Shown: positions 1-8,972, counted from the first letter of the stretch. The stretch: DNA of 64,000 nucleotides from Litchfieldella anticariensis FP35 = DSM 16096 (GCF_000409775.1 NZ_KE332396.1:55847-119846); one strand, 5' to 3'. Program-made: numbers and translations. Notes: generated by a model not told the origin, from the letters alone.

Positions 1-2197
1 AGTACAGCGTGGTGTGTGGGAAGGGGATCTCGATCCCGGCAGCATCGAAGTGCATCTTGACCAGGCGATTGTAGGCACGGCCGGTCGCCCACTGGGTGCC
101 TGGTGTGGTCTTGATGCGCACACGGATATTCACCGAACTGTCGGCCAGGGCAATAACGCCGGCCACTTCCAGCGGTGCCAACAGGTTCATCTTGTGCTCG
201 TCGTCGCTGGCTAGCTCGTCGAAGGCCTCACGTAGCCGGACAATGGCTTCATCGATATTCTCGCGGTAGGCGATGCCGTACTCGCCGACATGATAGGCGA
301 ACTCGCGCATGTAGTTGGACACCGTGTCGACGCTGGAGAATGGAATGATGTGATAGGTGCCCGATAGGTCACGGATACCAACCGAGCGGATGCTCAGCCG
401 CTCAGCGGTGCCGGTGATACCCCCTACGGTGACCACGTCGCCAGTATTCATGGCATTCTCGACCTGGATGAAGACACCAGTGATGATGTCCTGCACCAGT
501 TTCTGGGCGCCAAAGCCGATCGCCAGACCCAGCACCCCCGCACCGGCGATCAATGGGCCGATATTGATGCCGAGTTCCGAGAGCACGATCATCACCGTCA
601 AGGTGATGATGGCAACGGCCAGGGCGTTGCGGAACAGGCTGAGTAGGGTTTTGGCCCGTGCTGACGGTTCTCCACCTCCCGCATCAGGATTCAGGCGATG
701 CTCGATCAGGCTGGCCAAGGTGAGCCAGATGGCCGCCGCCACGACCAGGATCACGCCGATGCTGATGACTCTACCGATCAGATCACGACCAGACTCAGAC
801 GCATACCAGGCGCTCAAGTCAAAGGCGCCCCATGCGCTCAGCACCAGCATGACGACGATTACCAGAATGATCGCGCGGATCACCCGCAGTGCGTTGGGAA
901 TGTAGGAGTTGAGGCGTGGTTCCAGCTTCGGCAGTTTGTGGCGCAGATCTTCGGGCAGGGTGATGCGCCGACCGATGGTCTGGGTCAGCAGGCTGGAGAT
1001 CAGGATGCCGGCACCGACGATCAGCAGTGTCTTGAGCGTGGCCAGCATCACGAAGGGGAGTGCATCGGCCGGGCGAACCAGGGTCAGCACCAACACCATC
1101 AGGAAATAGGCAATGGCGATCCAGTGCCAGACCCGGGCGAACAGGCGCAGTGACAGGCGCGTGGCATTCATGGTGGTTGTTTCCGCCTTTGCTTCGATGG
1201 CACGGCGTATCTTGAGGCGGTTCTTGACCACCACCACAACGGCATAGACAAAGGCGCCAAGCATGATCAGGGTGCCGATTCCCTGCCCCAGAGCCGGCGA
1301 CAGATAGACATTGATCAGCGGCACGACGACCAACAGCCCGTAACCGACGAGGCCGATCAGGCGGGCGATCCAGCGATTCCAGTACGAGGCATCGCTGGCC
1401 GTGATCGGCAGCAGGCGCAGTCCTTCGTAGTGTGACGAGAACAGCATGCGTATGGCTGCCTTGAGCAGCTCGATGACCAGGAAGGCATTCAGAAACAGCG
1501 AGGCGCGGGTCGAGAGTTCACCGCTTTCGCCTACCGCGAAGGTGGCGATCAGGTTGCCGCCGACATAAGCCAAGGCCACGACCAGCACGTCGATCGCAGC
1601 AGCAACTGCCACGGCGATCACCAGACGTAGAACAGGCGTGAGCCCCTCTCCCTGCAGTGACCATTGGCTGACGCGGGTGAATCCTGGCCTGGCGAGGCGT
1701 CGGAAGCCCATGAACAGCACGAAGGTGGCCAGGATCACCAATGCGAGGTTGAGCGCTGCATTGGTGAAGGCCTCCATATCGAAAGCGCCCTCTCCCGAGG
1801 TGGGGTCGCCGCTGAACAGTGCTCCAATGACTCCGAGCAAGTTGTTGAATTGGCTGCCGATCTCTCCAGCGATACCGCTGGTGGTTTCAGCAAGGCGTCG
1901 GGGCAGCGACGTCTGCTCGTCGCTCTGTCCGCCCGAGCTTGCGGCATCGGTGCCTTCCGTTGCCGGCGCTTTCTCTCCGCCGCTTTGGGATCCGGCCCCT
2001 TCAGTTTGTGAGGCCAGGTTGCGTAGTTGCTCGATCAGCTTGTTGCGGGCCTGCTCGTTCTCGAGTAGGTCGGCCAATGTCGAGTAGGCAGGGGTAGCGG
2101 ATTCCTCACTCTGTTGGGCCTGGATGGGGGAGCTGACGACCATCGCTATCATCAGCACCCAGCTTGCCAGCAAGCAGATAAGGCGTGATTGAAGCAC
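1..2197 (-). CDS. ybiO: YbiO-type moderate-conductance mechanosensitive channel (MscS family), 3' end cut by window edge
   Basis: MscS-family channel that would open under membrane tension to release solutes after osmotic downshock. About 732 residues are visible, close to the full length of E. coli YbiO (about 740, from memory). The GTG start at 2197 is preceded by GGAGGT at a 6-nt gap and begins a clear signal peptide (VLQSRLICLLASWVLMIA...PIQAQ). An acidic linker and several hydrophobic helices follow, then the pore helix with LAIGFGAQKLVQD and the beta domain FIQVENAMNTGDVVTVGG. The last visible residues, IEIPFPHTT, are the typical end of the MscS C-terminal domain, so only a short tail is missing. 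The assignment to YbiO rather than another large MscS rests on the signal peptide plus the NTGDVVTVGG and SIRSVGIRDLSGT segments. Confidence 0.9.
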   Translation of the reverse strand, partial: MLQSRLICLLASWVLMIAMVVSSPIQAQQSEESATPAYSTLADLLENEQARNKLIEQLRNLASQTEGAGSQSGGEKAPATEGTDAASSGGQSDEQTSLPRRLAETTSGIAGEIGSQFNNLLGVIGALFSGDPTSGEGAFDMEAFTNAALNLALVILATFVLFMGFRRLARPGFTRVSQWSLQGEGLTPVLRLVIAVAVAAAIDVLVVALAYVGGNLIATFAVGESGELSTRASLFLNAFLVIELLKAAIRMLFSSHYEGLRLLPITASDASYWNRWIARLIGLVGYGLLVVVPLINVYLSPALGQGIGTLIMLGAFVYAVVVVVKNRLKIRRAIEAKAETTTMNATRLSLRLFARVWHWIAIAYFLMVLVLTLVRPADALPFVMLATLKTLLIVGAGILISSLLTQTIGRRITLPEDLRHKLPKLEPRLNSYIPNALRVIRAIILVIVVMLVLSAWGAFDLSAWYASESGRDLIGRVISIGVILVVAAAIWLTLASLIEHRLNPDAGGGEPSARAKTLLSLFRNALAVAIITLTVMIVLSELGINIGPLIAGAGVLGLAIGFGAQKLVQDIITGVFIQVENAMNTGDVVTVGGITGTAERLSIRSVGIRDLSGTYHIIPFSSVDTVSNYMREFAYHVGEYGIAYRENIDEAIVRLREAFDELASDDEHKMNLLAPLEVAGVIALADSSVNIRVRIKTTPGTQWATGRAYNRLVKMHFDAAGIEIPFPHTTLY

Positions 2198-2299
2198 GCT
2201 TGGACCTCCATGAATCAGCGTGAGAAGGCGGGACCGATCAGAGGTGCCATGCACTTGGACTCGGGGCCCCGAGTGTCTGGCGTCGAGCATGTCACATGC

Positions 2300-2316
2300 T
2301 GTACAAATATTGTACA
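2300..2316. promoter_or_regulatory. Operator-like palindrome upstream of the mechanosensitive channel
   Basis: TGTACAAATATTGTACA has perfect 7-bp arms (TGTACAA/TTGTACA) around a 3-bp AT centre. It lies about 100 bp upstream of the GTG start of the channel gene, in the 262-bp gap between that gene and the zinc protease. The dyad and AT core look like a dimeric repressor or activator site. No specific regulator can be named from the sequence. Confidence 0.45.
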
Positions 2317-2459
2317 TGATGCGATGCTTACGCCAGATTATAGCGAAAGACGCTTTGAGTGACAGATAATTGCAACCTTTCGCCGTCCAGGGCGGGGGCG
2401 TGTTTATGCATATGTCGCGCTGTTGGTGATGCGCGAGGTACTCCTAGTGTCAGCAGGCG

Positions 2460-3029
2460 TCAGTCATCGTCGTCGTCTTCATCTTCTTCATAGGGAACTA
2501 GTGGTGAGTCCTCGTCGCATTCAGGCTGGTGCTGGAAGGTCTGGGTGACATCGAGAAGCCCCAGGTGCTCGATGGTGCGGCGCCCCAGCAGCATTGGATA
2601 AAGCATGTTGCTGCGGTTGCGCAGGCTGAAGTCTTCCTCGTAGAGAGTATCGCCGACACAGATCGTCATGATCACGGTAGGGCGTCGGGACTCCCCGCCA
2701 GCACCGCGCAGGATCAGCTTGCGGTTGACCTCGCGCTCTAGGACTTCAGACGTTACCTCGCCAGTCTCCTCGTCCTCTAGTTCAAGACGAAAGCGTACCC
2801 ACTCCTCGCCATCCTTCTGAAAACGTTCGATATCGCGGGCGTCCAACGATGAGGTCAGGGCGCCACTATCGAGCTTGGCCTTCACTTCGACCCCCCAAGG
2901 CTCGACGGTGGCTTTCTCCACCCAGCCAAAGACCTTCTGCTCGTCATCGGCTTGGGCCAGGGAGGTGGTACACAACAACAGCGCGCCAGCCGTGGCCTTC
3001 AGCGCTCGATAGATTCCCTTGTGCGTCAC
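2460..3029 (-). CDS. Retropepsin-like putative ATP-dependent zinc protease (DUF785/RimB-like), secreted
   Basis: 189-residue protein of the Zn_protease/DUF785 family. The core AKLDSGALTSSLDA is the retropepsin-like D-S/T-G signature, followed by RKLILRGAGGESRRPTV and SNMLYPMLLGRRTIEHLGLLDV, both typical of the family. I chose the GTG at 3029 because GAGGAGA lies just upstream and it starts a clean signal peptide (VTHKGIYRALKATAGALLLCTTSLAQA), implying periplasmic location; the longer upstream reading lacks these supports. The C-terminus is a run of acidic residues. Some relatives sit beside rimK, but no rimK is nearby here, so the substrate is unknown. Confidence 0.8.
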   Translation of the reverse strand: MTHKGIYRALKATAGALLLCTTSLAQADDEQKVFGWVEKATVEPWGVEVKAKLDSGALTSSLDARDIERFQKDGEEWVRFRLELEDEETGEVTSEVLEREVNRKLILRGAGGESRRPTVIMTICVGDTLYEEDFSLRNRSNMLYPMLLGRRTIEHLGLLDVTQTFQHQPECDEDSPLVPYEEDEDDDDD

Positions 3030-3200
3030 ATTGACTCTCCTCTGCTTGGAACACAGCAACATGGGAGTAGCGGAAACAAAAATGATTCCATTCGAGGGGG
3101 AAAGTGGCAAGCGGTCTAGATAACGTCTTGCCGAACTGCTGCTAAGCTGTGTTTGTGGTCTTGCGCAAGGCGGGACGCTTGTTCAGGTGGAGAAGCCGCC

Positions 3201-4085
3201 ATGACCGAGAACTCATACGGTTCAGCACAGAGGACGGAAGCAGCCCGTCGGGGCTGGGACTCGGTGGCCTATGGCTGGCAAAAGTGGGCCCCAACTATTG
3301 AACTGGCAGCCCAAGTGGTCAACGACCGACTGGTGGATATGGCGCAGCTCGAAGCCGGACACAAGGTTCTCGACATTGCCACGGGCTATGGCGAGCCTTT
3401 GATGAGCATCCTAGAGCGGGTGGGCTCCAGCGGAGTGGTCGTGGCGACGGATCTTTCGCCAGAGATGATCGCGCTCGCCCGTGAGCGGGTTGCCAAAACG
3501 GGAATGTCGAACGTTTCCTTCTATGCGTGCAATGGTGAGGTACTGGAGATTCCGGAAACCGGTTTCGACGCCGCACTGTGCCGGTGGGGATTAATGCTGA
3601 TGGCCGACCCGGATGCGTGTCTGAGTCGGGTCCATGAGTTGTTGAAGCCAGGTGGTCGCGTTGCCATGGCGGTTTTCAGTGAGCCCGCGAAGACGCCGTT
3701 GCTGTCGGTTGCAGGTGCCACTGTGCGCCGTGCGACCGGTATCGGGCCGCCGAATCCCGACGAACCGAATATTTTCCGGCTCGCCGACAGTGCGGACCTT
3801 GAACGGCGATTCCATTCGGCAGGCTTCCGTGAGATAGCACTCGAGCAAGTCGCTAGCGAATGTGTCCATGACTCCCCCGATGCCTATGTCCGCTTCCTGC
3901 AGGATGTTGCCCAAGACATCGTGAGGCTCACCGAAGGGCAGTCTCCTGAGCAACAGCAAGACACCTGGCAGGCTGTCGTCGAGGCGGTTCAGCCATATCA
4001 GGCTGCAGACGGTCGAGTTCATCTTGGCCTCGAGTGTCACTGTATCACCGCTCGCAAGCCGCATGATCCCGAGATAGCTTGGTAA
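3201..4085 (+). CDS. Class I SAM-dependent methyltransferase (UbiE/COQ5-like fold), substrate unknown
   Basis: 294 residues starting at the ATG preceded by GGTGGAGAAG; an in-frame upstream start would only add an unconvincing Cys/Arg-rich extension. Motif I is VLDIATGYGEP near residue 55, followed by VVATDLSPEMIALAR (SAM ribose contact) and FDAALCRWGLMLMADP (post-motif region), with LLKPGGRVAMAVF after it. This is a standard methyltransferase fold of the UbiE/arsenite-methyltransferase superfamily. The N-terminal AARRGWDSVAYGWQKW resembles small-molecule methyltransferases. It is monocistronic, upstream of the ssrA terminator, and context does not reveal a substrate. Confidence 0.75.
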   Translation: MTENSYGSAQRTEAARRGWDSVAYGWQKWAPTIELAAQVVNDRLVDMAQLEAGHKVLDIATGYGEPLMSILERVGSSGVVVATDLSPEMIALARERVAKTGMSNVSFYACNGEVLEIPETGFDAALCRWGLMLMADPDACLSRVHELLKPGGRVAMAVFSEPAKTPLLSVAGATVRRATGIGPPNPDEPNIFRLADSADLERRFHSAGFREIALEQVASECVHDSPDAYVRFLQDVAQDIVRLTEGQSPEQQQDTWQAVVEAVQPYQAADGRVHLGLECHCITARKPHDPEIAW

Positions 4086-4190
4086 ATTTCCAGACCGGCA
4101 AGAGCTATGCCTCGATTGTTGGCCGCTACCAGGCGGTCATCGGAAAAGCTGACCACACCATGGCCGAAACAGACCAAACTATGCCCTATA

Positions 4191-4226
4191 AATGAAATCA
4201 GCCGCTCGTAAGCGGCTGATTTCATT
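4191..4226 (-). terminator. Intrinsic terminator of ssrA
   Basis: Perfect 16-bp inverted repeat (AATGAAATCAGCCGCT and its complement) with a 4-nt CGTA loop, directly after the tmRNA 3' end on the minus strand. The arms end in an AT-rich stretch on both sides, so it can also terminate the methyltransferase transcript arriving on the plus strand. Confidence 0.85.
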
Positions 4227-4233
4227 GCTTGAT

Positions 4234-4613
4234 TGGTGGAGGCGGCGGGGATCGAACCCGCGTCCGTCGGTACTCGCCCATTGGCTCTACATGCTTAGTT
4301 CCGTCTTCTGATTTAACGCCACTGGCTCCGACGGGCAGGATCCAGCAACGCGAGTCTTCTAAAGTTTAACGATTGACGTGAAGACGCCGCCAATCGCGAT
4401 CCCATCAATCTTTGCTCATCTCCCGTCCACGATGAATGGGCACATCGCTTCTGGGCCGGGCTAACCGCTAACAGCGTTTAAGCTGCCAGGGCACCCTGAG
4501 CGTAGTTTTCGTCGTTTGCGACTATTTAGTCGTGATGTTGGATTTACGAGATACATCACGCTCTCGGCATGCACCTCAGGGGTTGCCACCGGCGTCGAAG
4601 CCATGTCGCCCCC
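4234..4613 (-). ncRNA. ssrA: tmRNA (transfer-messenger RNA)
   Basis: One-piece tmRNA of 380 nt. The 5' GGGGGCG pairs with CGCCTCC before the terminal ACCA (7 bp, one G-U), and the T-arm GGTTCGATCC is intact. The tag frame runs from the resume codon GCA (4519-4517) to TAA (4480-4478) and encodes ANDENYAQGALAA. The sequence just upstream of the resume codon (AAATAGTC) matches the conserved gammaproteobacterial region. Together with SmpB, encoded just upstream on the same strand, it rescues stalled ribosomes and tags nascent chains for proteolysis. Confidence 0.97.
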
Positions 4614-4626
4614 ATAACACGTCGCC

Positions 4627-4635
4627 ACTATATCA
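4627..4635 (-). promoter_or_regulatory. Probable ssrA promoter (extended -10)
   Basis: TGATATAGT on the minus strand is an extended -10 element (TGN plus TATAGT) ending 13 nt before the mature 5' end of tmRNA, consistent with a short precursor trimmed by RNase P. No good -35 hexamer is visible, as expected for an extended -10 promoter. It lies in the 59-bp gap between smpB and ssrA. Confidence 0.5.
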
Positions 4636-4672
4636 CATGGGGTCTCGAGGGCACCAGATCAAGGGCTCGTCA

Positions 4673-5158
4673 TTACTTGTTCTCACGCATGATGCGCGCC
4701 TTCTGACGGTTCCAGTCGCGGTCTTTCTCCGTGGCACGCTTGTCATGCAGCTTCTTGCCGGTCACCAGTGCCAGTTCGCACTTGACCAGGTTGTTCTTCC
4801 AGTACAGTTTCAGCGGCACGCAGGTGTGCCCCTTGTCCTGGGTCCGCGAGAAGATCTTGGCGATCTCCTTGCGATGCAGCAGCAGTTTGCGGGTGCGTGT
4901 TGGATCGGCCAGCTCGTGTGTGCTGGCGGTGTTGAGCGGCGTGATATGGCTGCCCAGCAGCCATGCTTCTCCGTTCTTGACCAGGATGTAGGTGTCGGTA
5001 AGCTGAGCCTTGCCCGCGCGCAGGCTCTTCACCTCCCAGCCCGACAGCGACAGTCCCGCCTCGAAGGTCTCTTGAATATGATATTCGAAGCGTGCCTTCT
5101 TGTTCTGGGCGATGACGTTGCTGCTGGGCCCTTTGCTCTTGCCTTTCTTATTGGCCAT
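4673..5158 (-). CDS. smpB: SsrA-binding protein SmpB
   Basis: 161-residue tmRNA-binding protein that delivers Ala-tmRNA to stalled ribosomes and fills the place of the codon-anticodon helix. Family signatures are [36 protein letters not shown], and the basic tail [22 protein letters not shown], which enters the mRNA channel. Start ATG at 5158 has GAGG 5 nt upstream and begins MANKKGKSK, like other SmpB proteins; the longer upstream reading has no family support. Directly upstream of ssrA on the same strand, and divergent from ratA. Confidence 0.97.
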   Translation of the reverse strand: MANKKGKSKGPSSNVIAQNKKARFEYHIQETFEAGLSLSGWEVKSLRAGKAQLTDTYILVKNGEAWLLGSHITPLNTASTHELADPTRTRKLLLHRKEIAKIFSRTQDKGHTCVPLKLYWKNNLVKCELALVTGKKLHDKRATEKDRDWNRQKARIMRENK

Positions 5159-5291
5159 GAAACCTCGTTGATCGATATGCCGGTTGCCAGCTACCCCCTT
5201 CGAGATGGGGGGAAGCGTGGTACCATTCAAGGCTTGACGAAATAACCGTCCATGATACGCCCAAGGCCTTGTAAAGTCAGCGGAGAGGTAG

Positions 5292-5729
5292 ATGCCAACG
5301 GTCAATCAGTCCGCCCTGGTGCGGCATTCTCCCCAGGCGATGTTCGACCTGGTCAATGATTTCGAGCGCTACCCGGAGTTTCTGCCGGGCTGTCGCCGGG
5401 CACGGTTGATAGAGCAGGATGAGGCCCATTTGATCGGTGAGCTGACACTGTCCAAGGCGGGTGTCGAGCAGAGCTTCACTACGCGCAATGACCTGTATTC
5501 GCCGGAGCGGATCGAGCTGTCGCTGGTACGAGGTCCTTTTCGGCGCCTGAGAGGGCGTTGGCTGTTCACGCCGATGGGTGAAAATGCCTGCAAAGTGAGC
5601 CTGGAAATGGAATTCGAATTCGCCAACCGACTGCTGGGCATGGCCTTCGGCAAGCTGTTTCAGCAGGTGGCGGGACAGTTGGTGGACTCCTTCACACGTC
5701 GAGCCGACGAGGTCTATGGCCGTTACTGA
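5292..5729 (+). CDS. ratA: RatA/Coq10-type START-domain protein
   Basis: 145-residue polyketide-cyclase/START-fold protein (YfjG family). The text [34 protein letters not shown] is characteristic of the family. In E. coli it was named RatA for an effect on ribosome subunit association; the same fold in mitochondrial Coq10 binds ubiquinone, so the true role could be lipid binding. SD GGAGAGGTAG precedes the ATG. Its 3' end overlaps rnfH by 14 bp, so the two are translationally coupled, and the pair is divergent from smpB, as in many gammaproteobacteria. Confidence 0.93.
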   Translation: MPTVNQSALVRHSPQAMFDLVNDFERYPEFLPGCRRARLIEQDEAHLIGELTLSKAGVEQSFTTRNDLYSPERIELSLVRGPFRRLRGRWLFTPMGENACKVSLEMEFEFANRLLGMAFGKLFQQVAGQLVDSFTRRADEVYGRY

Positions 5730-6039
5730 GCGAAAAGGTACGGCTCAACCCGCCTTCGAAGTGGAAGTGGCCTTTGCGTTACCCGAGCGGCAGAAGATCG
5801 TAACGTTGGCGGTACCGCCGGGCACCACGGCACGTCGTGCGGTCGAGCTGGCGGAACTGCCGCGTTATTTTCCTGAGCTGTCCCCTGAGACGTTCAGCGA
5901 GGCGAGCCTGGGGATTTTCGGCAAACCGCTACGCGACCCCGAGCGCCATGAATTGCAGGCAGGGGACCGTGTCGAAGTCTACCGGCCACTGAAGACCGAT
6001 CCGAAGGATGCTCGCAAGCGGCGGGCGTCCCGCCACTAG
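5716..6039 (+). CDS. rnfH: RnfH-family ubiquitin-fold protein (RatB, UPF0125)
   Basis: 107-residue small beta-grasp protein. The core FEVEVAFALPERQKIVTLAVPPGTTARRAVELA and GIFGKPLRDPERHELQAGDRVEVYRPLKTDPKDARKRRA match the RnfH/RatB family. The start ATG lies inside the last codons of ratA. The name comes from rnf electron-transport clusters in other bacteria, but this copy travels with ratA, so a role in electron transport should not be assumed; its molecular function is not established. Confidence 0.9.
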   Translation: MAVTERKGTAQPAFEVEVAFALPERQKIVTLAVPPGTTARRAVELAELPRYFPELSPETFSEASLGIFGKPLRDPERHELQAGDRVEVYRPLKTDPKDARKRRASRH

Positions 6040-6093
6040 CATCGCTTCAGAAATCGCCGGGCTCGCTTTCGGCCGGGGTGACTTCCATTGCTG

Positions 6094-6543
6094 TTACACG
6101 CCAGGTGTGGTTGTGGGGCCATCCGGCGTCGTGGGCTGGGGAGACATGATGCCGTCATCAGGTCCGGTGCCCTCCGTTGCCGGCCCCGGGCCCTCGTATG
6201 ACGGCAGCTCTATGTCGCTCGACAGGTTGCCCTCGCTGGTGATGTTCACCAGGCGGTCGTTGGCGAAGGTCAGGGTTACGCGGCGTTGCTCCACGCCTCC
6301 GTAGGCCTCGTCGAGACGGTACAGGTAGTCCCACTGGTTGGCATTGAAGGGAGCCTCGAGTAACGGACTACCCATCACGAACTTGACCTGTTCACGTGTC
6401 ATGCCTTGTTCGAGTTGGGCGACCATTTCCTGTGTCACCAGATTTCCCTGGGGTAGATCGCGTTTGTACACGCCGACATAACTGCAGCCGCCAGCCAGCG
6501 ACAGCGCGAGGGAAAGGGTGACCGTTTTAATCAGCTTTTGCAT
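6094..6543 (-). CDS. bamE: Outer-membrane assembly lipoprotein BamE (OmlA)
   Basis: 149-residue lipoprotein subunit of the Bam complex that inserts beta-barrel proteins in the outer membrane. The signal peptide ends in the lipobox LAGGC (Cys 20). The mature part has the BamE fold signatures GNLVTQEMVAQLEQGMTREQVKFVMGSPLL and WDYLYRLDE. After residue 110 there is a Pro/Thr/Gly-rich tail of about 35 residues that is longer than in E. coli BamE (113 aa). Divergent from fur, the conserved arrangement. Confidence 0.93.
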   Translation of the reverse strand: MQKLIKTVTLSLALSLAGGCSYVGVYKRDLPQGNLVTQEMVAQLEQGMTREQVKFVMGSPLLEAPFNANQWDYLYRLDEAYGGVEQRRVTLTFANDRLVNITSEGNLSSDIELPSYEGPGPATEGTGPDDGIMSPQPTTPDGPTTTPGV

Positions 6544-6615
6544 TTGCGCCTGTTCTTCACTATCGTTGAGTCGGTCGATGATACCCGACCCTACACGTCA
6601 CTGCGAAGAGCAACC

Positions 6616-7062
6616 ATGGCTGATCAGAACCATGAATTGCGCAAGGCGGGTCTGAAAGTGACCCTGCCGCGCGTCAAAATCCTCCAAATTCTCGAAAATG
6701 CTCCCGAGCAGCACCACTTGAGCGCCGAAGACGTCTACAAGGCGTTGTTGGAAGCTGGGGAGGATGTCGGGCTGGCTACCGTCTATCGCGTCTTGACGCA
6801 ATTCGAATCCGCCGGCCTGGTGATACGCCACAATTTCGATGGTGGGCATGCCCTGTTCGAATTGTCCCAAGACGAGCACCATGACCATATGGTGTGTCTC
6901 GAGAGTGGCGAAATCATCGAGTTTTTCGATGAGGCCATCGAGCGTCGCCAGCAGGAAATCGTCGAGGAGCACGGTTACGAGCTCGTCGATCACGCGTTGG
7001 TGCTTTATGTACGCCCTAAAGGCTCCAAAGCGACCCGCCAGGAAGGTGTCAAGAAAGGCTAG
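6616..7062 (+). CDS. fur: Ferric uptake regulator Fur
   Basis: 148-residue iron-responsive repressor. The N-terminal winged helix (LRKAGLKVTLPRVKILQIL...DVGLATVYRVLTQFESAGLV) recognises Fur boxes; the C-terminal part carries the metal site HHDHMVCLESGEIIEF and the dimerisation region. The usual CxxC zinc pair is reduced to a single Cys, as I recall also for Pseudomonas Fur. The ATG at 6616 matches the usual MADQNHELRKAGL start; the upstream in-frame extension is not Fur-like. Convergent with recN, divergent from bamE. Confidence 0.97.
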   Translation: MADQNHELRKAGLKVTLPRVKILQILENAPEQHHLSAEDVYKALLEAGEDVGLATVYRVLTQFESAGLVIRHNFDGGHALFELSQDEHHDHMVCLESGEIIEFFDEAIERRQQEIVEEHGYELVDHALVLYVRPKGSKATRQEGVKKG

Positions 7063-7153
7063 CTTGCCGAGAGCGACTCTCCTTGCCCATTACTGCCGCT
7101 CCCTGGTCGGGGAGCAGCAGTGTCGTATGCTTATGTCGTTCTAGGCCCGTGTC

Positions 7154-8827
7154 CTAATGATGGGCACGCTGGCTGGCGTCCAGCATTTCCCGCGCATGGG
7201 CAAGGGTGCGGTCGGAAAGCGTGACGCCTCCCAGCATGCGCGCTAATTCGCGCACACGGCCGGAGGTGTCCAGTAGCGCCATCCGCGTCAGGGTGGTTTC
7301 CTCGTGTGCTTGCTTCTCGATATGCAGATGTTGGTGAGCCTGTGCGGCGACCTGGGGTAGATGGGTGACGGTCATCACTTGGCCGCTTTCGCCCAGGCGC
7401 TTGAGTAGTTGGCCCACGATCTCGGCAGTGGCCCCGGAGATCCCCACGTCGACCTCATCGAATACCAGGCTGGGAATGGTCGAGTGACTGGCGGCCACCA
7501 CCTGGATGGCCAGGCTGATGCGTGACAGCTCGCCACCGGAAGCGACCTTGGTCAAGGCTCGTGCCGGCTGTCCGGGATTGGCGCTGATCAGAAAACGCAC
7601 GTTGTCCAGGCCGTTCGGTGCTGGCGTGTCACGGCTTTCCACCTGTGCCTGGAAAGTGGCCTTGCCCATGGCCAGAAAGGCCATCTGCTCCTGTACTGCC
7701 TGGCCGAATCGCGCGGCTGCTTCCCGGCGAGCCTCGCTGATGACCTTGGCCTCCTGACGCCAACGCTCACGTAGCGCCTCTACCTCAGTGGACAGCGACT
7801 CGAGGTCGTGTTCGTCGCCTTCCAGGTTCTCGAGTTCACCGCGCAGGCGCTGGTGAAGTCCGGCGAGTTCTTCAGGCATCACATGGTGCTTGCGGGCGAT
7901 ACGATGGACTTCCCCCAAGCGTTCTTCCACCCAGGCCAGGCGCTCGGGGTCCAACTCCGTGGTGTCGACGAAGCGATGCAATTCGCGGGCGGCTTCTTCG
8001 ATCTGGATATGGGCTTCGTTCAGCATGCCCAGCACCTCGGCCAGGAGGCCGCGGTCGCTGCCGGGCAGCGGGCCGAGCCGTTGAGTCGCTTGCGTCAGAA
8101 GGCGAAGGGCACCGCCCTCGTCATTGTCGCAGCATTCGGCCGCATACTGAGCTTCGCGCAGAGTCTCTTCGGCGTGGGCCAGTCGTTCCTGCTCTTCTTC
8201 CAAGGCTTGTAACTCGCCGTCGGCTAGTGCCAGTTGATCGAGTTCCTCGACTTGGTAGCGCGGCAGTTGGCGGCGGGCCTGGATCTCCTCTCCATCTTCA
8301 CTGAGCCGCTTGAGACGACGGCGTGTGTCCTGCCACTGACGATAGAGGGCAGACAATTCGTCGACCGAATTGGCATGGCCGGCGAAATCATCGAGCAGGC
8401 GTAGGTGGGTCTCTTCACGCAGCAATGCCTGGTGGGCGTGCTGACCGTGGATCTCGATCAGGTATTCGCCAAGTGACTTGAGGTCTGACACGGTTGCCGG
8501 CTGGCCGTTGATCCATGCCTTCGAGCGGCCAGTCGCGGTAATGACTCGGCGTAGCAGGCAGTCGTCGTTGGGTAGCTCGCGTTCGGCAAGCCAGGCGCGC
8601 GCCTCGGGTAAGGCAGCAATGTCGAAGCGAGCGGAGAGATCGGTGCGTTCGGCGCCATGGCGCACGCTGCCGGCATCGGCTCGCTCGCCCAGGCACAGGC
8701 CGAGGGCGCCGAGCAAGATTGACTTGCCGGCACCGGTTTCGCCGGTAATGGCGGTCATGCCGCCGTGCAGTTCCAGGTCCAGACTATCGACAATGGCGTA
8801 ATCACGAATCGCAAGCTGCACCAGCAT
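7154..8827 (-). CDS. recN: DNA repair protein RecN
   Basis: 557-residue SMC-like ATPase for double-strand-break repair. Walker A GETGAGKSILLGALGLCLG lies near residue 30, a long coiled-coil centre follows (about residues 160-370), then the ABC signature VASGGELSRISLAIQVV and Walker B PSLVFDEVDVGISG. The ATG at 8827 has GGAGGT immediately upstream and yields the standard MLVQLAIRDYAIVD start. A LexA box about 50 bp upstream indicates SOS induction, the known regulation of recN. Confidence 0.97.
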   Translation of the reverse strand: MLVQLAIRDYAIVDSLDLELHGGMTAITGETGAGKSILLGALGLCLGERADAGSVRHGAERTDLSARFDIAALPEARAWLAERELPNDDCLLRRVITATGRSKAWINGQPATVSDLKSLGEYLIEIHGQHAHQALLREETHLRLLDDFAGHANSVDELSALYRQWQDTRRRLKRLSEDGEEIQARRQLPRYQVEELDQLALADGELQALEEEQERLAHAEETLREAQYAAECCDNDEGGALRLLTQATQRLGPLPGSDRGLLAEVLGMLNEAHIQIEEAARELHRFVDTTELDPERLAWVEERLGEVHRIARKHHVMPEELAGLHQRLRGELENLEGDEHDLESLSTEVEALRERWRQEAKVISEARREAAARFGQAVQEQMAFLAMGKATFQAQVESRDTPAPNGLDNVRFLISANPGQPARALTKVASGGELSRISLAIQVVAASHSTIPSLVFDEVDVGISGATAEIVGQLLKRLGESGQVMTVTHLPQVAAQAHQHLHIEKQAHEETTLTRMALLDTSGRVRELARMLGGVTLSDRTLAHAREMLDASQRAHH

Positions 8828-8878
8828 GGCCACCTCCAAGAGCAACGTCCGCAATGCGGGTTCCCATGAATCGTCATT

Positions 8879-8894
8879 CTGTGTGTTTATACAG
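8879..8894 (-). promoter_or_regulatory. LexA (SOS) box upstream of recN
   Basis: CTGTGTGTTTATACAG fits CTGT-N8-ACAG exactly, with an AT-rich centre and flanking TA on the recN-distal side. It lies 52 bp upstream of the recN start, the expected place for LexA repression. Confidence 0.85.
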
Positions 8895-8944
8895 TAGTCA
8901 GGTTAACCCTTCAATCGCCAGTCACAGGGGATTTGTCATGATCC

Positions 8945-8972
8945 CTTGAGATTCATAGGGGTATCCCCATAT
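8945..8972 (+). promoter_or_regulatory. Sigma-32 heat-shock promoter of grpE
   Basis: CTTGAG, a 14-bp spacer, then CCCCATAT: a near-consensus sigma-32 promoter (CTTGAA-N13/14-CCCCATNT). It lies about 90 bp upstream of the grpE start in the grpE-recN divergent region. Confidence 0.85.

Noticed and set aside
4234..4613. ssrA 3' end as integration site of a genomic island
   Set aside because: No integrase, no duplicated ssrA 3' fragment and no prophage genes in the flanks; the neighbours are core genes.
7098..7115. Hairpin GCTCCC/GGGAGC between fur and recN as terminator
   Set aside because: Only a 6-bp stem and no T-tract on either strand; too weak to list.
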